Of a stretch of DNA of 64,000 nucleotides, positions 26,781 to 35,354 are shown one piece after another. Where the stretch lies: positions 62,001 to 126,000 of the forward strand of contig NZ_JAFCNB010000010.1 of assembly GCF_017896165.1 (NCBI RefSeq), written 5' to 3'. Each line of letters opens with the position of its first letter. Position 1 is the first letter of the stretch. Origin of the DNA: Microbispora oryzae. Its GTDB lineage: Bacteria > Actinomycetota > Actinomycetes > Streptosporangiales > Streptosporangiaceae. Both the position numbers and the translations under genes were made by a program. The notes under the pieces were generated by a model. That model saw nothing but the letters and a program-made list of their open reading frames with translations. It was not told where the DNA came from and did not search any database.

Positions 26781-27440
26781 ATGCCATCGGGTGATCCCGT
26801 GCTGCGGGTGCGGGACGTACGGAAGAGCTACCGGGGCGGCCCGGTCCTGCGCGGAGTGAACCTCGACCTGTCTCCCGGCCGGGTGGTGGGGATCGTCGGG
26901 GAGAACGGCGCGGGCAAGACCACGCTGCTGCGGGTCCTCGCGGGCGACCTGCGGCCGGACGGCGGGTCGGTGCGCCACGGCGGGCGCATCGGTCACTGCC
27001 CGCAGGAGACGGTGTTGCACGACGCGTTCACGGTCGAGCAGCACCTGCGCTTCTTCCAGGTCGCCTACGGCATGGACAGCCCGCGCAGGGCCGAGGAGCT
27101 GATGGAGGCGCTGCGGTTCTCCGGCTCCCGCCGGGCCCGCCCCGCCACGCTGAGCGGCGGCACGCGGCAGAAGCTCAACCTCGTCCTGGCCCTGATGCAC
27201 GACCCGGACGTGCTCCTGCTCGACGAGCCCTACCAGGGCTTCGACTGGGAGACGTACGTGCGGTTCTGGGATCTGGCCGAGGAACTGCGCGCGCGTGGCC
27301 GCTCCGTGCTGGTGGTCTCCCATCTCGCCTACGACGCGGGCCGCCTCGACACGCTCCATCGGCTGGAGGGCGGCGTGCTGCGCGAACAGGAACGGGAGCA
27401 GGAACGCGTGAACGCCGTGGGCGGGGCCGGCGCGCCGTGA
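26781..27440 (+). CDS. ABC transporter ATPase, coupled to terpene-synthase operon
   Basis: 219 residues with Walker A GENGAGKTT (about 40-48), signature LSGGTRQK and Walker B VLLLDEPYQGFD followed by the switch His (VSHLAYD). It resembles ATPases of two-component ABC-2 exporters. GGGGAGGG precedes the ATG. Its stop overlaps the GTG of the permease, and the permease stop overlaps the ATG of the PT-terpene cyclase fusion, so the three are one operon. Export of a terpenoid or of a precursor lipid is inferred from this coupling. Confidence 0.9.
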   Translation: MPSGDPVLRVRDVRKSYRGGPVLRGVNLDLSPGRVVGIVGENGAGKTTLLRVLAGDLRPDGGSVRHGGRIGHCPQETVLHDAFTVEQHLRFFQVAYGMDSPRRAEELMEALRFSGSRRARPATLSGGTRQKLNLVLALMHDPDVLLLDEPYQGFDWETYVRFWDLAEELRARGRSVLVVSHLAYDAGRLDTLHRLEGGVLREQEREQERVNAVGGAGAP

Positions 27441-28225
27441 GACGCCATTGGACCTGTTACGCCACCGCCGTGCGCATGACCTTCGTGGAGCATCTGCGCA
27501 ACCGGCTGGCACTGGTGATCATCGTGGTCTTCATCCCGGTGTGGGCGATCCTCATCTACGCCCTGTCCCTGGAGATCGCCTTTCCGTTCAACATCCGCGC
27601 CGCCGGCCGGGTCGTCATGATGCCGGCCAACGTCCTCAACCAGCTCGCCGGGGCGCTGCAGATCCTCGCTTTGATCACGGGCTTCATGATGTTCGTGACC
27701 ACGTTGAACTCGGCGTCCTTCGACCGCCGGCTGGTGCGGGCCGGTTTCCCCCAGCTGTGCCTGATCGCGGCGAAGCTCACCGCCCTGGCGGTGGTGGCGC
27801 TCTGCGTCGCGCTCTACGCGACCGGCCTGATCTGGCTGACCCACCGTCCCGCGCAGCCCGTGCTCCTCGCCGCCGCCCTCGCCGCCGGGGCGCTGATCTA
27901 CGGGGGAATCGGCGTCGTGCTGGCCGCGGTGCTGACCAGCGACCTGGCCGGCCTGGTCCTCGTCACCGTCATCTGCTCGATCGACCTGGCTCTGCAGAGT
28001 CCGCTCGCCACCCCGGCCGCGGCCGGCGCCCTGGTGCGGTATCTGCCCGATTACGGGCCGATGCAGGGGGCGGTCGCGGCCGTGGCCATGGACACGGTGC
28101 CCTGGAACGCCGTCGGCCCGGCCGTTGGCTGGGCGCTCTGCACCCTGGCGCTCGGCATCTCCGCCTTCGCCGCCCGCACCAGCGCGCACCAGCCGGTGGG
28201 CGGGCCGGTGACGGCGCATTCATGA
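27437..28225 (+). CDS. ABC-2 type permease
   Basis: 262 residues, six hydrophobic segments (about 22-45, 70-95, 108-130, 135-160, 165-190, 225-245), the shape of an ABC-2 permease that pairs with the preceding ATPase. GTG start overlapping the previous stop at 27437-27440. A solute-binding protein is not encoded, consistent with export. Confidence 0.85.
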   Translation: MRRHWTCYATAVRMTFVEHLRNRLALVIIVVFIPVWAILIYALSLEIAFPFNIRAAGRVVMMPANVLNQLAGALQILALITGFMMFVTTLNSASFDRRLVRAGFPQLCLIAAKLTALAVVALCVALYATGLIWLTHRPAQPVLLAAALAAGALIYGGIGVVLAAVLTSDLAGLVLVTVICSIDLALQSPLATPAAAGALVRYLPDYGPMQGAVAAVAMDTVPWNAVGPAVGWALCTLALGISAFAARTSAHQPVGGPVTAHS

Positions 28226-30270
28226 GTCCCCCGTCAGGAGCGTCCGTGACATCCGAGAACGTCTCTCACGCCTTCCCCGCCCTGGAGTCCGACCTGGAAC
28301 GGGTGCGGGAACTCGTCGTCCCGGCCGACTCGCCGCGCCGCTCAGATGTGACAGCGCCGACGGTGTTGATCGGGCAGCCCGCCGGCGCTCGGCGCCGCCT
28401 GATCCGGCCAACCCTGACGTTGCTGTCGTACTACGTGTTCGCCGGTCCTGAGCGGGCCACCGACGTCCGCGCCGTCAAGGCCGCGGCGGCCGTCGAACTG
28501 CTGCACATGGCATCGCTCTACCACGACGACGTCATCGACGACGCGCGCCAGCGCAGAGGACGGCCGAGCGCCAACAGCGTGTGGGGCGCGCGTATGGCCG
28601 TCCTGGCCGGTGACCTGCTGTTCGTCAACGGCAGCCGGATCGTGGCCGAGCTGGGGCGGCGTGAGGCGCTGGTGGTCACCGAGGCCATCCAGCACACCTG
28701 CGCCGGGGCGATCGCGGAGACCGCCGACCGCTTCCGGCTCTCGCGCACCGAGGAGGCCTACCTGGAGGTGACCGGCGCCAAGACGGCCGAGTTGCTCTCC
28801 CTGGCCTGCAGGCTGGGTGCGATGCAGGCCGGGCAGGGGCCCGAGGCCGAGGAGGCGATCGCGCGGTTCGGCTGGCATCTCGGCCTGGCCTACCAGGTGC
28901 GCGACGACGTCCTCGACCTGACCGCCACGACGGCGGAGCTCGGCAAACCGGCCAACTCCGACATCATGGAAGGCGTCTACACGCTTCCCGTGATCAGGGC
29001 GCTGGCCCGCGAACCCGCGCTCGCCCGTCTGCTGCGTCACGGCGTGACCGCGGCCGACGCCGAGGCCGCGCGTCGGCTGGTGCTCTCCTGCGGAGCCGTG
29101 GACGAGGCCCGCGAGGTCGCCGCCACCCACCTGCGGGAAGCCATCCGCCGGCTCGACGGCCTCGGTGATCCGCGGTCCCGCGAGGGGCTGGCCGGCTACG
29201 CGCGGTCGGTTCTGAACGTCGGCGAGCGGGCCGACCCGCCTCCCGTCTCCGTACCCGCGCCCTCTCCCGTGCCCCTTCCCGTCCCGGCCGGTGAGCTGGA
29301 GCGCGTACAGGAGCGGCTGAACGCATGGCTGCTGGACACCGGCCTGGCCGCCACGCCGGAGGAGGCCCGCCACCCGCGATGGAGCGGCATGGCAGCGGTC
29401 GCCGCGCGGTTCTGGCCGGACGCCGGTGCCGAGCGGGTCGAGACGCTGGCCCGGTGGATGGTGATGTTCGCCCTGCTCGACGACCTGTTCGACGAGCCGG
29501 GGCTCACCGACCCCGCCGACGTCGTCCGGCTGCGACGCCGGCTCACCCTTCTCGTCCGGGGGCTCGACGACGGCCCGCCGTCCGGTGGGGCGGTCGCCAC
29601 GGGCCTGGCTCAGGCCTGGGAACGGATCCGCCTGATCCAGTCGCCCGCGTGGCGGACACGGGCCATCGGTCACCTGCTGGAATGGCTGGAGGCGGCCGAG
29701 CGCGAGGCATGCCACCGGCTCAGCGGATTCGTCCCGAGTCTGCGAGACCAGCTCCCGCTGCGTCTGGGGAGCGCCGGGGTGCCGGTCTTCCTCGACAGCT
29801 TCGAGATCACCTGCGGACGGGAGTTCGAGCCGGAGCTCCATGATCACCCGCTTCTCCGGCGGTTGCTGGACCTCGGCACGGCCACCATGCTCGCGGAGAA
29901 CGACCTCAGGACCTTCGACGAGGACGAGGCCGTCGGCGCTCCCTACAACCTGGTCAGGGTGCTCCGCCACGAGACCGGCTGCGGCAGGCGGGAGGCGATC
30001 GACGAGGTGACCCGGCAGATCGAGAACGGCCACGCCCAGGTGGACGCCATCCTCACCGCCGGGCCCGCCATCCTGGGGCCCGCCCAGGGCGGCTCCGGCT
30101 CCACGCCGGTGATCGGCCTGCTGCGCATGATCCGAGATCGGCTGCCCGGCTGGCGCGCCATCCACGACATCGACCGGTACAGCCGCTCCTCCGCGGGCAG
30201 TGAGACGTACCTGGCCCGGCTGCGCCGCGAGCTCCTGCTTGAGTACGCGGAGACCGGCGCGGGCCGCTGA
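28222..30270 (+). CDS. bifunctional polyprenyl diphosphate synthase-terpene cyclase fusion
   Basis: 682 residues. Residues about 45-335 are an all-trans prenyltransferase: first Asp-rich motif HDDVIDD (Asp102, 103, 106), Lys187-Thr188 and second Asp-rich motif RDDVLD (Asp228, 229, 232). Small residues before the first motif (Ala97, Ser98) suggest products of C20 or longer. A proline-rich linker (339-356) leads to a class I terpene cyclase: DDLFD (420-424), Arg514 exactly 46 residues before an NSE-like motif (Asn560, Thr564, Asp568) and an Arg652-Tyr653 pair, all standard cyclase landmarks. The ATG at 28222 overlaps the permease stop. The product is unknown. Asp at NSE position three (usually Glu) is unusual. 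Confidence 0.9.
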   Translation: MSPPSGASVTSENVSHAFPALESDLERVRELVVPADSPRRSDVTAPTVLIGQPAGARRRLIRPTLTLLSYYVFAGPERATDVRAVKAAAAVELLHMASLYHDDVIDDARQRRGRPSANSVWGARMAVLAGDLLFVNGSRIVAELGRREALVVTEAIQHTCAGAIAETADRFRLSRTEEAYLEVTGAKTAELLSLACRLGAMQAGQGPEAEEAIARFGWHLGLAYQVRDDVLDLTATTAELGKPANSDIMEGVYTLPVIRALAREPALARLLRHGVTAADAEAARRLVLSCGAVDEAREVAATHLREAIRRLDGLGDPRSREGLAGYARSVLNVGERADPPPVSVPAPSPVPLPVPAGELERVQERLNAWLLDTGLAATPEEARHPRWSGMAAVAARFWPDAGAERVETLARWMVMFALLDDLFDEPGLTDPADVVRLRRRLTLLVRGLDDGPPSGGAVATGLAQAWERIRLIQSPAWRTRAIGHLLEWLEAAEREACHRLSGFVPSLRDQLPLRLGSAGVPVFLDSFEITCGREFEPELHDHPLLRRLLDLGTATMLAENDLRTFDEDEAVGAPYNLVRVLRHETGCGRREAIDEVTRQIENGHAQVDAILTAGPAILGPAQGGSGSTPVIGLLRMIRDRLPGWRAIHDIDRYSRSSAGSETYLARLRRELLLEYAETGAGR

Positions 30271-30366
30271 CCGCCGTCCCGCCTCTCGGGAGGCCCTCCC
30301 ACAAGACCGGCCGCGGTCAATAGGATCCTTAACGATCTGTCGAGGGCACTCCAGCGGGGGCGAGCG

Positions 30367-32577
30367 ATGTCGCGATCCGGCGTGAACGGCGGCGGCGAGC
30401 CGGGGAGCTTACCCGGCTCCGACGACGGGCCCAGGTCAGGCCCGCAGCACCCCGCCGACCTGCGTAAGAACGATCCGCGTCAGGTTGGGCCCTACCGGCT
30501 GCTGCGCAGGCTGGGCGAGGGCGGGATGGGCACCGTCTACCTGGGCGAGGCGCCGGACGGCACACGCGTGGCGGTCAAGCTGCTCCACCACACGATCGCC
30601 GCCGATCCCGGCTTCCGCCGCCGGTTCCGCCGCGAGGTGGAGGCGGCCAAGCGGGTCGCCCGTTTCTGCACCGCCGCCGTACTGGACGCCGAGGTGGACG
30701 GCGAGACCGTCTACCTGGTCACGGAGTATGTCGCCGGGCCGACCCTCCGGCAGGCCGTCGAACGGGACGGCCCGCTGCGCGGCTCCAGCCTGGACGGCCT
30801 CGCGGTGAGCGTCGCCGTCGCCCTGCGGGCCATCCACGCGGCCGGCATCATCCACCGCGACCTCAAGCCGGGCAACGTCCTCCTCTCCCCCGTCGGTCCC
30901 AAGGTCATCGACTTCGGCGTGGCCCACCTCGCCGACGCCGCCACCCAGATGAGCAGCGCGGTCGTCGGCACTCCGTCGTTCATGTCGCCGGAGCAGTTCG
31001 AGGGCGGCCCGCTCACCCCCGCCTCGGACGTCTTCGCCTGGGCGGGCACGGTCGCGTACGCCGGGACGGGCCGCGCGCCCTTCGGCCAGGGATCGCTCCC
31101 GGTCGTGCTCAATCGCGTCCTCAACGGGGAGCCCGACCTGACCGGTCTCGACGGGCCGCTGGGCGCGCTGGTGGCCCGCGCTCTGGCCAAGGACCCGGCC
31201 GTACGGCCGACCGTGCCGGACATCCTGGACGTCCTCACGGGTTCGGGTCCCGTTGTGGAGTCACCGATCCTGGGGTCACAGGTTTTCGGGTCAGCGGCCA
31301 CGACCATGCCGGGAGGCGTGACGCGACGGCGCGGAGTGCTGGGCGGGGTCGTGGCCGGGGTCGCCGGTCTGGCCGTGATCGCGACGGTGGCCGTCGTGAA
31401 GCTCGGCGGCGATGACACGCCGCCCTCGGGGCCCGCGGCCTCCGGCGTCACCTCAACTGTCACCTCCACGCGCTCCGCCGTCGCGGGTGCTGCCCCGGCC
31501 GGTACGCCCGCGTCGCCCGCGGCCTCGAAGGGGAGCGACGGCAACCCGCTGCGCGAGCCGACCGTACGGTTCGCGTACCGGCCGGACCCTGACGCACGGC
31601 GACAGGCGGATGTGCTGAACGCGCAGGGCAGGAAGGCCGACGCGGCGCTGATGCGCGCCCTGGCCGCGGTGCCGCATCCCGTGAACCTCAACGCGACGGC
31701 CGCCGTGGCCGGGCGCGCGGTCGCGTCCGCCGTGCGGCTGGCCTCCGCCCGGCACGCCGTCCCCGTGTTCGTGACCGACCAGATCCCGATGAAGGACTGC
31801 TCCCAATGGGGGCAGCCGGACGAGCGGTCGTACCGCGCCTGGATCGACCGGGTGGCGAAGGGAATCGGGTCGGCGCGGACGGTGGTCGTGCTGGAACCCA
31901 ACAGCCTGACCAAGGTCGCCGGCTCGGACAGTTGCTCGTCCGGCGGCAAGGCGGGCGCGGCCGAACGCTACCGTGAGCTCGGCTACGCGGTGAACCGCCT
32001 GGGCGCGCTCCCCCACACGGCCGTCTATCTCGACGGCGGCATCGAGGGCTGGCCGAGCCTCATCCAGATCGCCGACCGGCTCGTACGGGCCGGCGTGGAG
32101 CGCGCCGACGGTTTCTACCTGAACGCCGCGGACTACCAGGAGACCGACGGGCTTGTCCGGTATGGCGAGAGCCTCTCCCGCTGCCTCTACCTGAGGCTCG
32201 ACGACGATCACAACACCTGCTCCGGCGCCGAGCTCGACGCCGTACCCGCCGGGGTGCCCCTGACCCACTTCGTCATCGACACCAGCCGGAACGGCAAGGG
32301 CGGATGGAGCCCGCCGGACGGCAAGTACGCCGACCCTCAGGCGTGGTGCAACCCGCCGGGCCGAGGCGTCGGCATCCGCCCGACCACCGACACCGGCAGC
32401 GAACTGGTTGACGCGTATCTGTGGCTCCGCGCCCCCGAGATGTCCAACGGCCAGTGCACCCGCGGCGGCCCCGGGCCCCAGGATCCCGTCTACAAGCAGG
32501 TCGACCCCATCGGCGGCACCTGGTGGGCCGCCCTCGCCCTCGACCGCGCCCGCAACGCCGTCCCCCCGCTGCGCTGA
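30367..32577 (+). CDS. membrane Ser/Thr kinase with extracellular GH6 cellulase-like domain
   Basis: 736 residues. The kinase domain (about 42-292) is complete: GEGGMG loop (50-55), Lys71, HRDLKPGN (163-170) and DFG (182-184). One membrane helix (324-346) follows, then a Ser/Thr/Pro-rich spacer and a glycoside hydrolase family 6 domain (about 400-736) with QIPMKDCSQW, VVLEPNSL, HFVIDTSRNGKGGW and WCNPPGRGVG. In active GH6 enzymes the catalytic acid is the Asp of EPDSL; here it is Asn512. The Asp of the C-terminal GE-x-DG motif is Asn694. Asp477 is kept. So the outer domain likely binds but does not cut glucan, acting as a sensor. Confidence 0.93.
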   Translation: MSRSGVNGGGEPGSLPGSDDGPRSGPQHPADLRKNDPRQVGPYRLLRRLGEGGMGTVYLGEAPDGTRVAVKLLHHTIAADPGFRRRFRREVEAAKRVARFCTAAVLDAEVDGETVYLVTEYVAGPTLRQAVERDGPLRGSSLDGLAVSVAVALRAIHAAGIIHRDLKPGNVLLSPVGPKVIDFGVAHLADAATQMSSAVVGTPSFMSPEQFEGGPLTPASDVFAWAGTVAYAGTGRAPFGQGSLPVVLNRVLNGEPDLTGLDGPLGALVARALAKDPAVRPTVPDILDVLTGSGPVVESPILGSQVFGSAATTMPGGVTRRRGVLGGVVAGVAGLAVIATVAVVKLGGDDTPPSGPAASGVTSTVTSTRSAVAGAAPAGTPASPAASKGSDGNPLREPTVRFAYRPDPDARRQADVLNAQGRKADAALMRALAAVPHPVNLNATAAVAGRAVASAVRLASARHAVPVFVTDQIPMKDCSQWGQPDERSYRAWIDRVAKGIGSARTVVVLEPNSLTKVAGSDSCSSGGKAGAAERYRELGYAVNRLGALPHTAVYLDGGIEGWPSLIQIADRLVRAGVERADGFYLNAADYQETDGLVRYGESLSRCLYLRLDDDHNTCSGAELDAVPAGVPLTHFVIDTSRNGKGGWSPPDGKYADPQAWCNPPGRGVGIRPTTDTGSELVDAYLWLRAPEMSNGQCTRGGPGPQDPVYKQVDPIGGTWWAALALDRARNAVPPLR

Positions 32578-32640
32578 ACCGCCCCTCGCCGTGAGCAGCC
32601 GCCTAGACTGAGCGCGAAGCCGCTACGACCACCACGGGAG

Positions 32641-33267
32641 ATGACGGCCCTGCCCGATGACAGCTGGTTTCATCGCCTCCGGCCGCAGCCGTCCCCTGTC
32701 ACCGCGGAGGAGTACGAGGCTCTGCCGGAGGAGATCTGCCGGGCCATCGAGATCGTTGACGGATACGTCGTCTACTGCGAGGCGCCGAGCCCCGATCATC
32801 AAACGGCGGCCCGCCGTCTCGCGAACCTGATCGAGCGAGAGGCCAAGGCGGCGATGGGCCGGGGGCGCGGGTGCCTCACGGTCAACACCGACGTGGACCT
32901 GAGGCTGCGCGACGTGCCGCTGTTGAACCGGCGGCCGGACGTGGTCCTCTACCGCTGCCTTGATCGGGAGCGCGGCGAACGGCTCAGGGCCAAGCATGCC
33001 CTGCTTGTCGTCGAGATCGTGTCGCCCGGGTCGGAGACGCAGGACACGACCGACAAATTCGGCGAGTACGCGAAGGCGGGAGTCGAGCACTACTGGATCG
33101 TCCGGCTCGACGGCACAGGCGTCTCGGTCATCGAACGCTACCGGCTCGACCACGCCTCGACGCTGTACAAGCACATCGAGACGTTCATGAAGGACGAACC
33201 AGCAGACCGGCCCGCCGTCGCCAATCCCATCCCCATCGCCATCGACTGGTCCGAACTGGAGTTTTAG
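32641..33267 (+). CDS. Uma2-family (PD-(D/E)XK nuclease fold) protein
   Basis: 208 residues. The Uma2/DUF820 core is clear: RAIEIVDGYVVYCEAPSPDHQ, then NRRPDVVLYR and LLVVEIVSPGSETQDTTDKFGEYAKAGVEHYWIV, with the D...E-x-V acidic pair of the restriction-endonuclease fold (Asp in RPDVV, Glu in VVEIV). Such genes are numerous in actinobacteria and cyanobacteria; their biological role is not established. It stands alone and ends at a shared hairpin. Confidence 0.9.
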   Translation: MTALPDDSWFHRLRPQPSPVTAEEYEALPEEICRAIEIVDGYVVYCEAPSPDHQTAARRLANLIEREAKAAMGRGRGCLTVNTDVDLRLRDVPLLNRRPDVVLYRCLDRERGERLRAKHALLVVEIVSPGSETQDTTDKFGEYAKAGVEHYWIVRLDGTGVSVIERYRLDHASTLYKHIETFMKDEPADRPAVANPIPIAIDWSELEF

Positions 33268-33282
33268 CCCCCTTCTGGGGGC
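33267..33282. terminator. short bidirectional terminator
   Basis: GCCCCC, loop TTCT, GGGGGC at the convergent ends of the Uma2 and TetR genes. The 6-bp all-GC stem with a tetraloop directly at both stops fits a shared terminator, without a U-run. Confidence 0.6.
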
Positions 33283-33284
33283 GA

Positions 33285-33914
33285 TCAGCCGGAGTTGGCC
33301 CTGCGGAGGCGAGAGCGGACGGTACGCCGGACCAGCGGGCCCATGTCGTCGAGGACGGTCACCAGGCCGGCGAGTTGCTCCAGGCTGTCGAACGCGCGCT
33401 GCGCGCCGTCTCGATCGACCCCGTCGTACAGTTCGAGACCGACGAAGGCGGCAGCGGTGGCGCGGGCGAGCCCCGCGACGTCCACGAACTCCGCCAGCGG
33501 GGTGCCCGCCAGGACCCTTTGGAGCACCCCTTCGACCTCGGTGACCCACATGCCGAACCCGGCCGCCGTGGCGGGGGCGAGTTTGCCCTCCATCTGGCTG
33601 CCCGCGAGCATCTGGGCGAGCACGGCCAGGTTGCCCGCCTCGCGTTCTTCGGCGTGCAGCGAACGGCCGAGGTCGAGCAGTTCCTTCAGCGAGGTGACGG
33701 CCGAGAAGCGGGCCCGGTAGACGGTCACCCGCTGCTCCGAGCCGTACTGCAGGGCGGCGGCGAGGAGGTCGTCGACCGTGCCGAAGTGGTAGAAGACGAG
33801 CGCCTGGTTCACCCCGGCGGAGCCGGCGATCGCCCGCGCGGAGGCCCCCGCGATGCCCTGGGTCCGTAACGTCTCCAGAGCGCCTTCGAGCAGCCTCGTC
33901 CGGGTGTCGCCCAT
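33285..33914 (-). CDS. TetR-family regulator, last gene of its own operon
   Basis: 209 residues. The N-terminal helix-turn-helix is standard: TRTRLLEGALETLRTQGIAGASARAIAGSAGVNQALVFYHFGTVDDLLAAAL. The C-terminal part is the ligand-binding dimer domain. The ATG at 33914 has GGGGGAG upstream. It is 11 bases downstream of the DUF4166 gene and probably represses the whole operon through two palindromes before 35289. Confidence 0.92.
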   Translation of the reverse strand: MGDTRTRLLEGALETLRTQGIAGASARAIAGSAGVNQALVFYHFGTVDDLLAAALQYGSEQRVTVYRARFSAVTSLKELLDLGRSLHAEEREAGNLAVLAQMLAGSQMEGKLAPATAAGFGMWVTEVEGVLQRVLAGTPLAEFVDVAGLARATAAAFVGLELYDGVDRDGAQRAFDSLEQLAGLVTVLDDMGPLVRRTVRSRLRRANSG

Positions 33915-33925
33915 CGTCTCCCCCT

Positions 33926-34603
33926 TCAGCGGCGTACCTCTTCGCGCCGCGGCTTCACCGTATCGGGCACGCCGTGTTCGGTGATGTCGACGTAGCGGGC
34001 GCTGAAGGTGCCTCGGTAGCCGAAAAGGGGACCCAGCCTGGGGTGGGAGACCGTGACTCCGATCCGGAACCGCCCCGCGTCGTCGTCGTACGACTCCCTG
34101 ACGACGGCGGTGCCGGTCATGAGCTCGGGGAGGCGGCACGAGAACCAGCCCTCGTGCAGGCGAAACTCGCCGGACCGGATGACCAGGCCGCCCAGCTCGT
34201 CGACCCGCAGGTCGAGGTCTACGGCCAGATGCTGGTGGCAGCCCAGGTAGTCGACGACGCCGTCTCCTTCGAGGTCGTACACCATAGTCGCGTCGAACCG
34301 CCTGCGTCGGCCGGGCAGGTCGAAGGTGCGGACGAACGTGACCGTCTCCCGTCCGTAGGAGTCGACGTACGGATAGTTCTCGATCGTGAACGGCACCTGC
34401 CGGCCCTGCTCGGGGACGAGGATGTTGCGCTTCGCGCCGAGGGCCAGGAACGGCCGGGTGAACCGGGCATGCCAGATGTGCTCCATCACCCCAGTGCCGA
34501 GGCAGGCCCGCCCATCGGTGACGCTGACGCCGAGCCGCTGCCGCAGTTGCGGATGCAGGCGGGCGAAGTCGGCCCCGAGGGCACGTTCGAAGATCGAGGT
34601 CAC
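33926..34603 (-). CDS. DUF4166 family protein
   Basis: 225 residues from a GTG that overlaps the stop of the SRPBCC gene (GTGA). The sequence SIFERALGADFARLHPQLRQRLGV and the C-terminal FRIGVTVSHPRLGPLFGYRGTF are typical of DUF4166, a domain of unknown function often fused to or beside SDR or SRPBCC proteins in actinobacteria. Beta-rich, no signal peptide. Function unknown; the shared operon implies a role with the SRPBCC partner. Confidence 0.85.
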   Translation of the reverse strand: MTSIFERALGADFARLHPQLRQRLGVSVTDGRACLGTGVMEHIWHARFTRPFLALGAKRNILVPEQGRQVPFTIENYPYVDSYGRETVTFVRTFDLPGRRRRFDATMVYDLEGDGVVDYLGCHQHLAVDLDLRVDELGGLVIRSGEFRLHEGWFSCRLPELMTGTAVVRESYDDDAGRFRIGVTVSHPRLGPLFGYRGTFSARYVDITEHGVPDTVKPRREEVRR

Positions 34604-35289
34604 AGCGTCTCCAGATGGGTCAGAGGGTGTGGGGCTGTTACCACCGGCCGGTCGGGCGGACGGCGCAGGCATCGGCGGGCCGCAGGGGTCGACGGGAGCG
34701 GCGGCAGGAGGACGACCCCGGCGACGACCACGCAGGCGACGGCCGCCGGAGTCGCCGCGACGGCTACAGCCGCGGTGAACGTACGCAGGCAGGTTTCGGC
34801 GAGGGCCTGCCACAGGGAGCGCTCGGGCGTCCGTCCCGTCTCCAGCCAGATACGGAGCCGGTCGAAGGACCAGGCCGTCGCCCAGCCGATGAGCGGCCGG
34901 AACACGAGGTCGACGGCCTTCCCCCAGCCAGGGCGATAGCCGTACCGGGTTACGAACCGGACACCGTCGTCGGTGGGCATGTAGCGCCAGTAGCCGGAGC
35001 CCCAGCGGATCAGCGAGAACGGGTGGGCCGAGGCGAACCGCAGCGCCGACGTCCTTCCGCCGGTGTCGTGACGCTCCCCGGCGGTGACACCGGCACCGGT
35101 GATGACCAGCCCGGGCAGGAGTCGCAAGGCGTACCGGAAGCGCTGGGGCTGACCGTCGGCACGTGGCAGGTAGTCAATCTCGGCGAACCGCAAGTCCCAG
35201 CGTTGATGCAGGTCAGGTCGCTGCGTCCGTCGCCACAGCTCCTCGATGTCCGCCTTGATCAGACACTCCACGTAGACGAAGCGACCCAT
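34600..35289 (-). CDS. SRPBCC-type protein with C-terminal membrane tail
   Basis: 229 residues from ATG 35289 (behind GGAGGG). The first 150 residues read as a START/SRPBCC lipid-binding fold (GRFVYVECLIKADIEELWRRTQRPDLHQRWDLRFAEIDYLP, the usual opening of such domains). A hydrophobic stretch follows (about 165-195), suggesting a membrane anchor, with an arginine/proline-rich tail. First gene of the TetR operon. Role not recognised, perhaps hydrophobic ligand handling. Confidence 0.78.
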   Translation of the reverse strand: MGRFVYVECLIKADIEELWRRTQRPDLHQRWDLRFAEIDYLPRADGQPQRFRYALRLLPGLVITGAGVTAGERHDTGGRTSALRFASAHPFSLIRWGSGYWRYMPTDDGVRFVTRYGYRPGWGKAVDLVFRPLIGWATAWSFDRLRIWLETGRTPERSLWQALAETCLRTFTAAVAVAATPAAVACVVVAGVVLLPPLPSTPAARRCLRRPPDRPVVTAPHPLTHLETL

Positions 35290-35302
35290 GAGCCCTCCAA
35301 AG

Positions 35303-35320
35303 TTTGAGCGACCGCTCAAA
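35303..35320. promoter_or_regulatory. TetR operator 1
   Basis: TTTGAGCGACCGCTCAAA is a perfect 18-bp palindrome (8-bp arms, AC/CG centre) 13 bases upstream of the SRPBCC ATG. It matches the general form of TetR-family operators and repeats 34 bp away. Confidence 0.75.
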
Positions 35321-35336
35321 CCCGAGGGTAAGCCGA

Positions 35337-35354
35337 TTTAAGCGATCGCTCAAG
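35337..35354. promoter_or_regulatory. TetR operator 2
   Basis: TTTAAGCGATCGCTCAAG shares the core GAGCG-NN-CGCTC with operator 1 and is nearly palindromic. Two copies centred 34 bp apart suggest binding of two TetR dimers to close the promoter. Confidence 0.7.

Noticed and set aside
27448-28221. Extension of the terpene fusion upstream to base 27448 (940 codons)
   Set aside because: The upstream part overlaps the permease gene in another frame and has arginine/proline-rich, non-family sequence. The ATG at 28222 overlaps the permease stop and begins the real protein.
32641-33267. Uma2 protein as a transposon-linked endonuclease
   Set aside because: No terminal repeats or transposase are visible; the family is abundant and dispersed in actinobacteria, so no mobile element is called.
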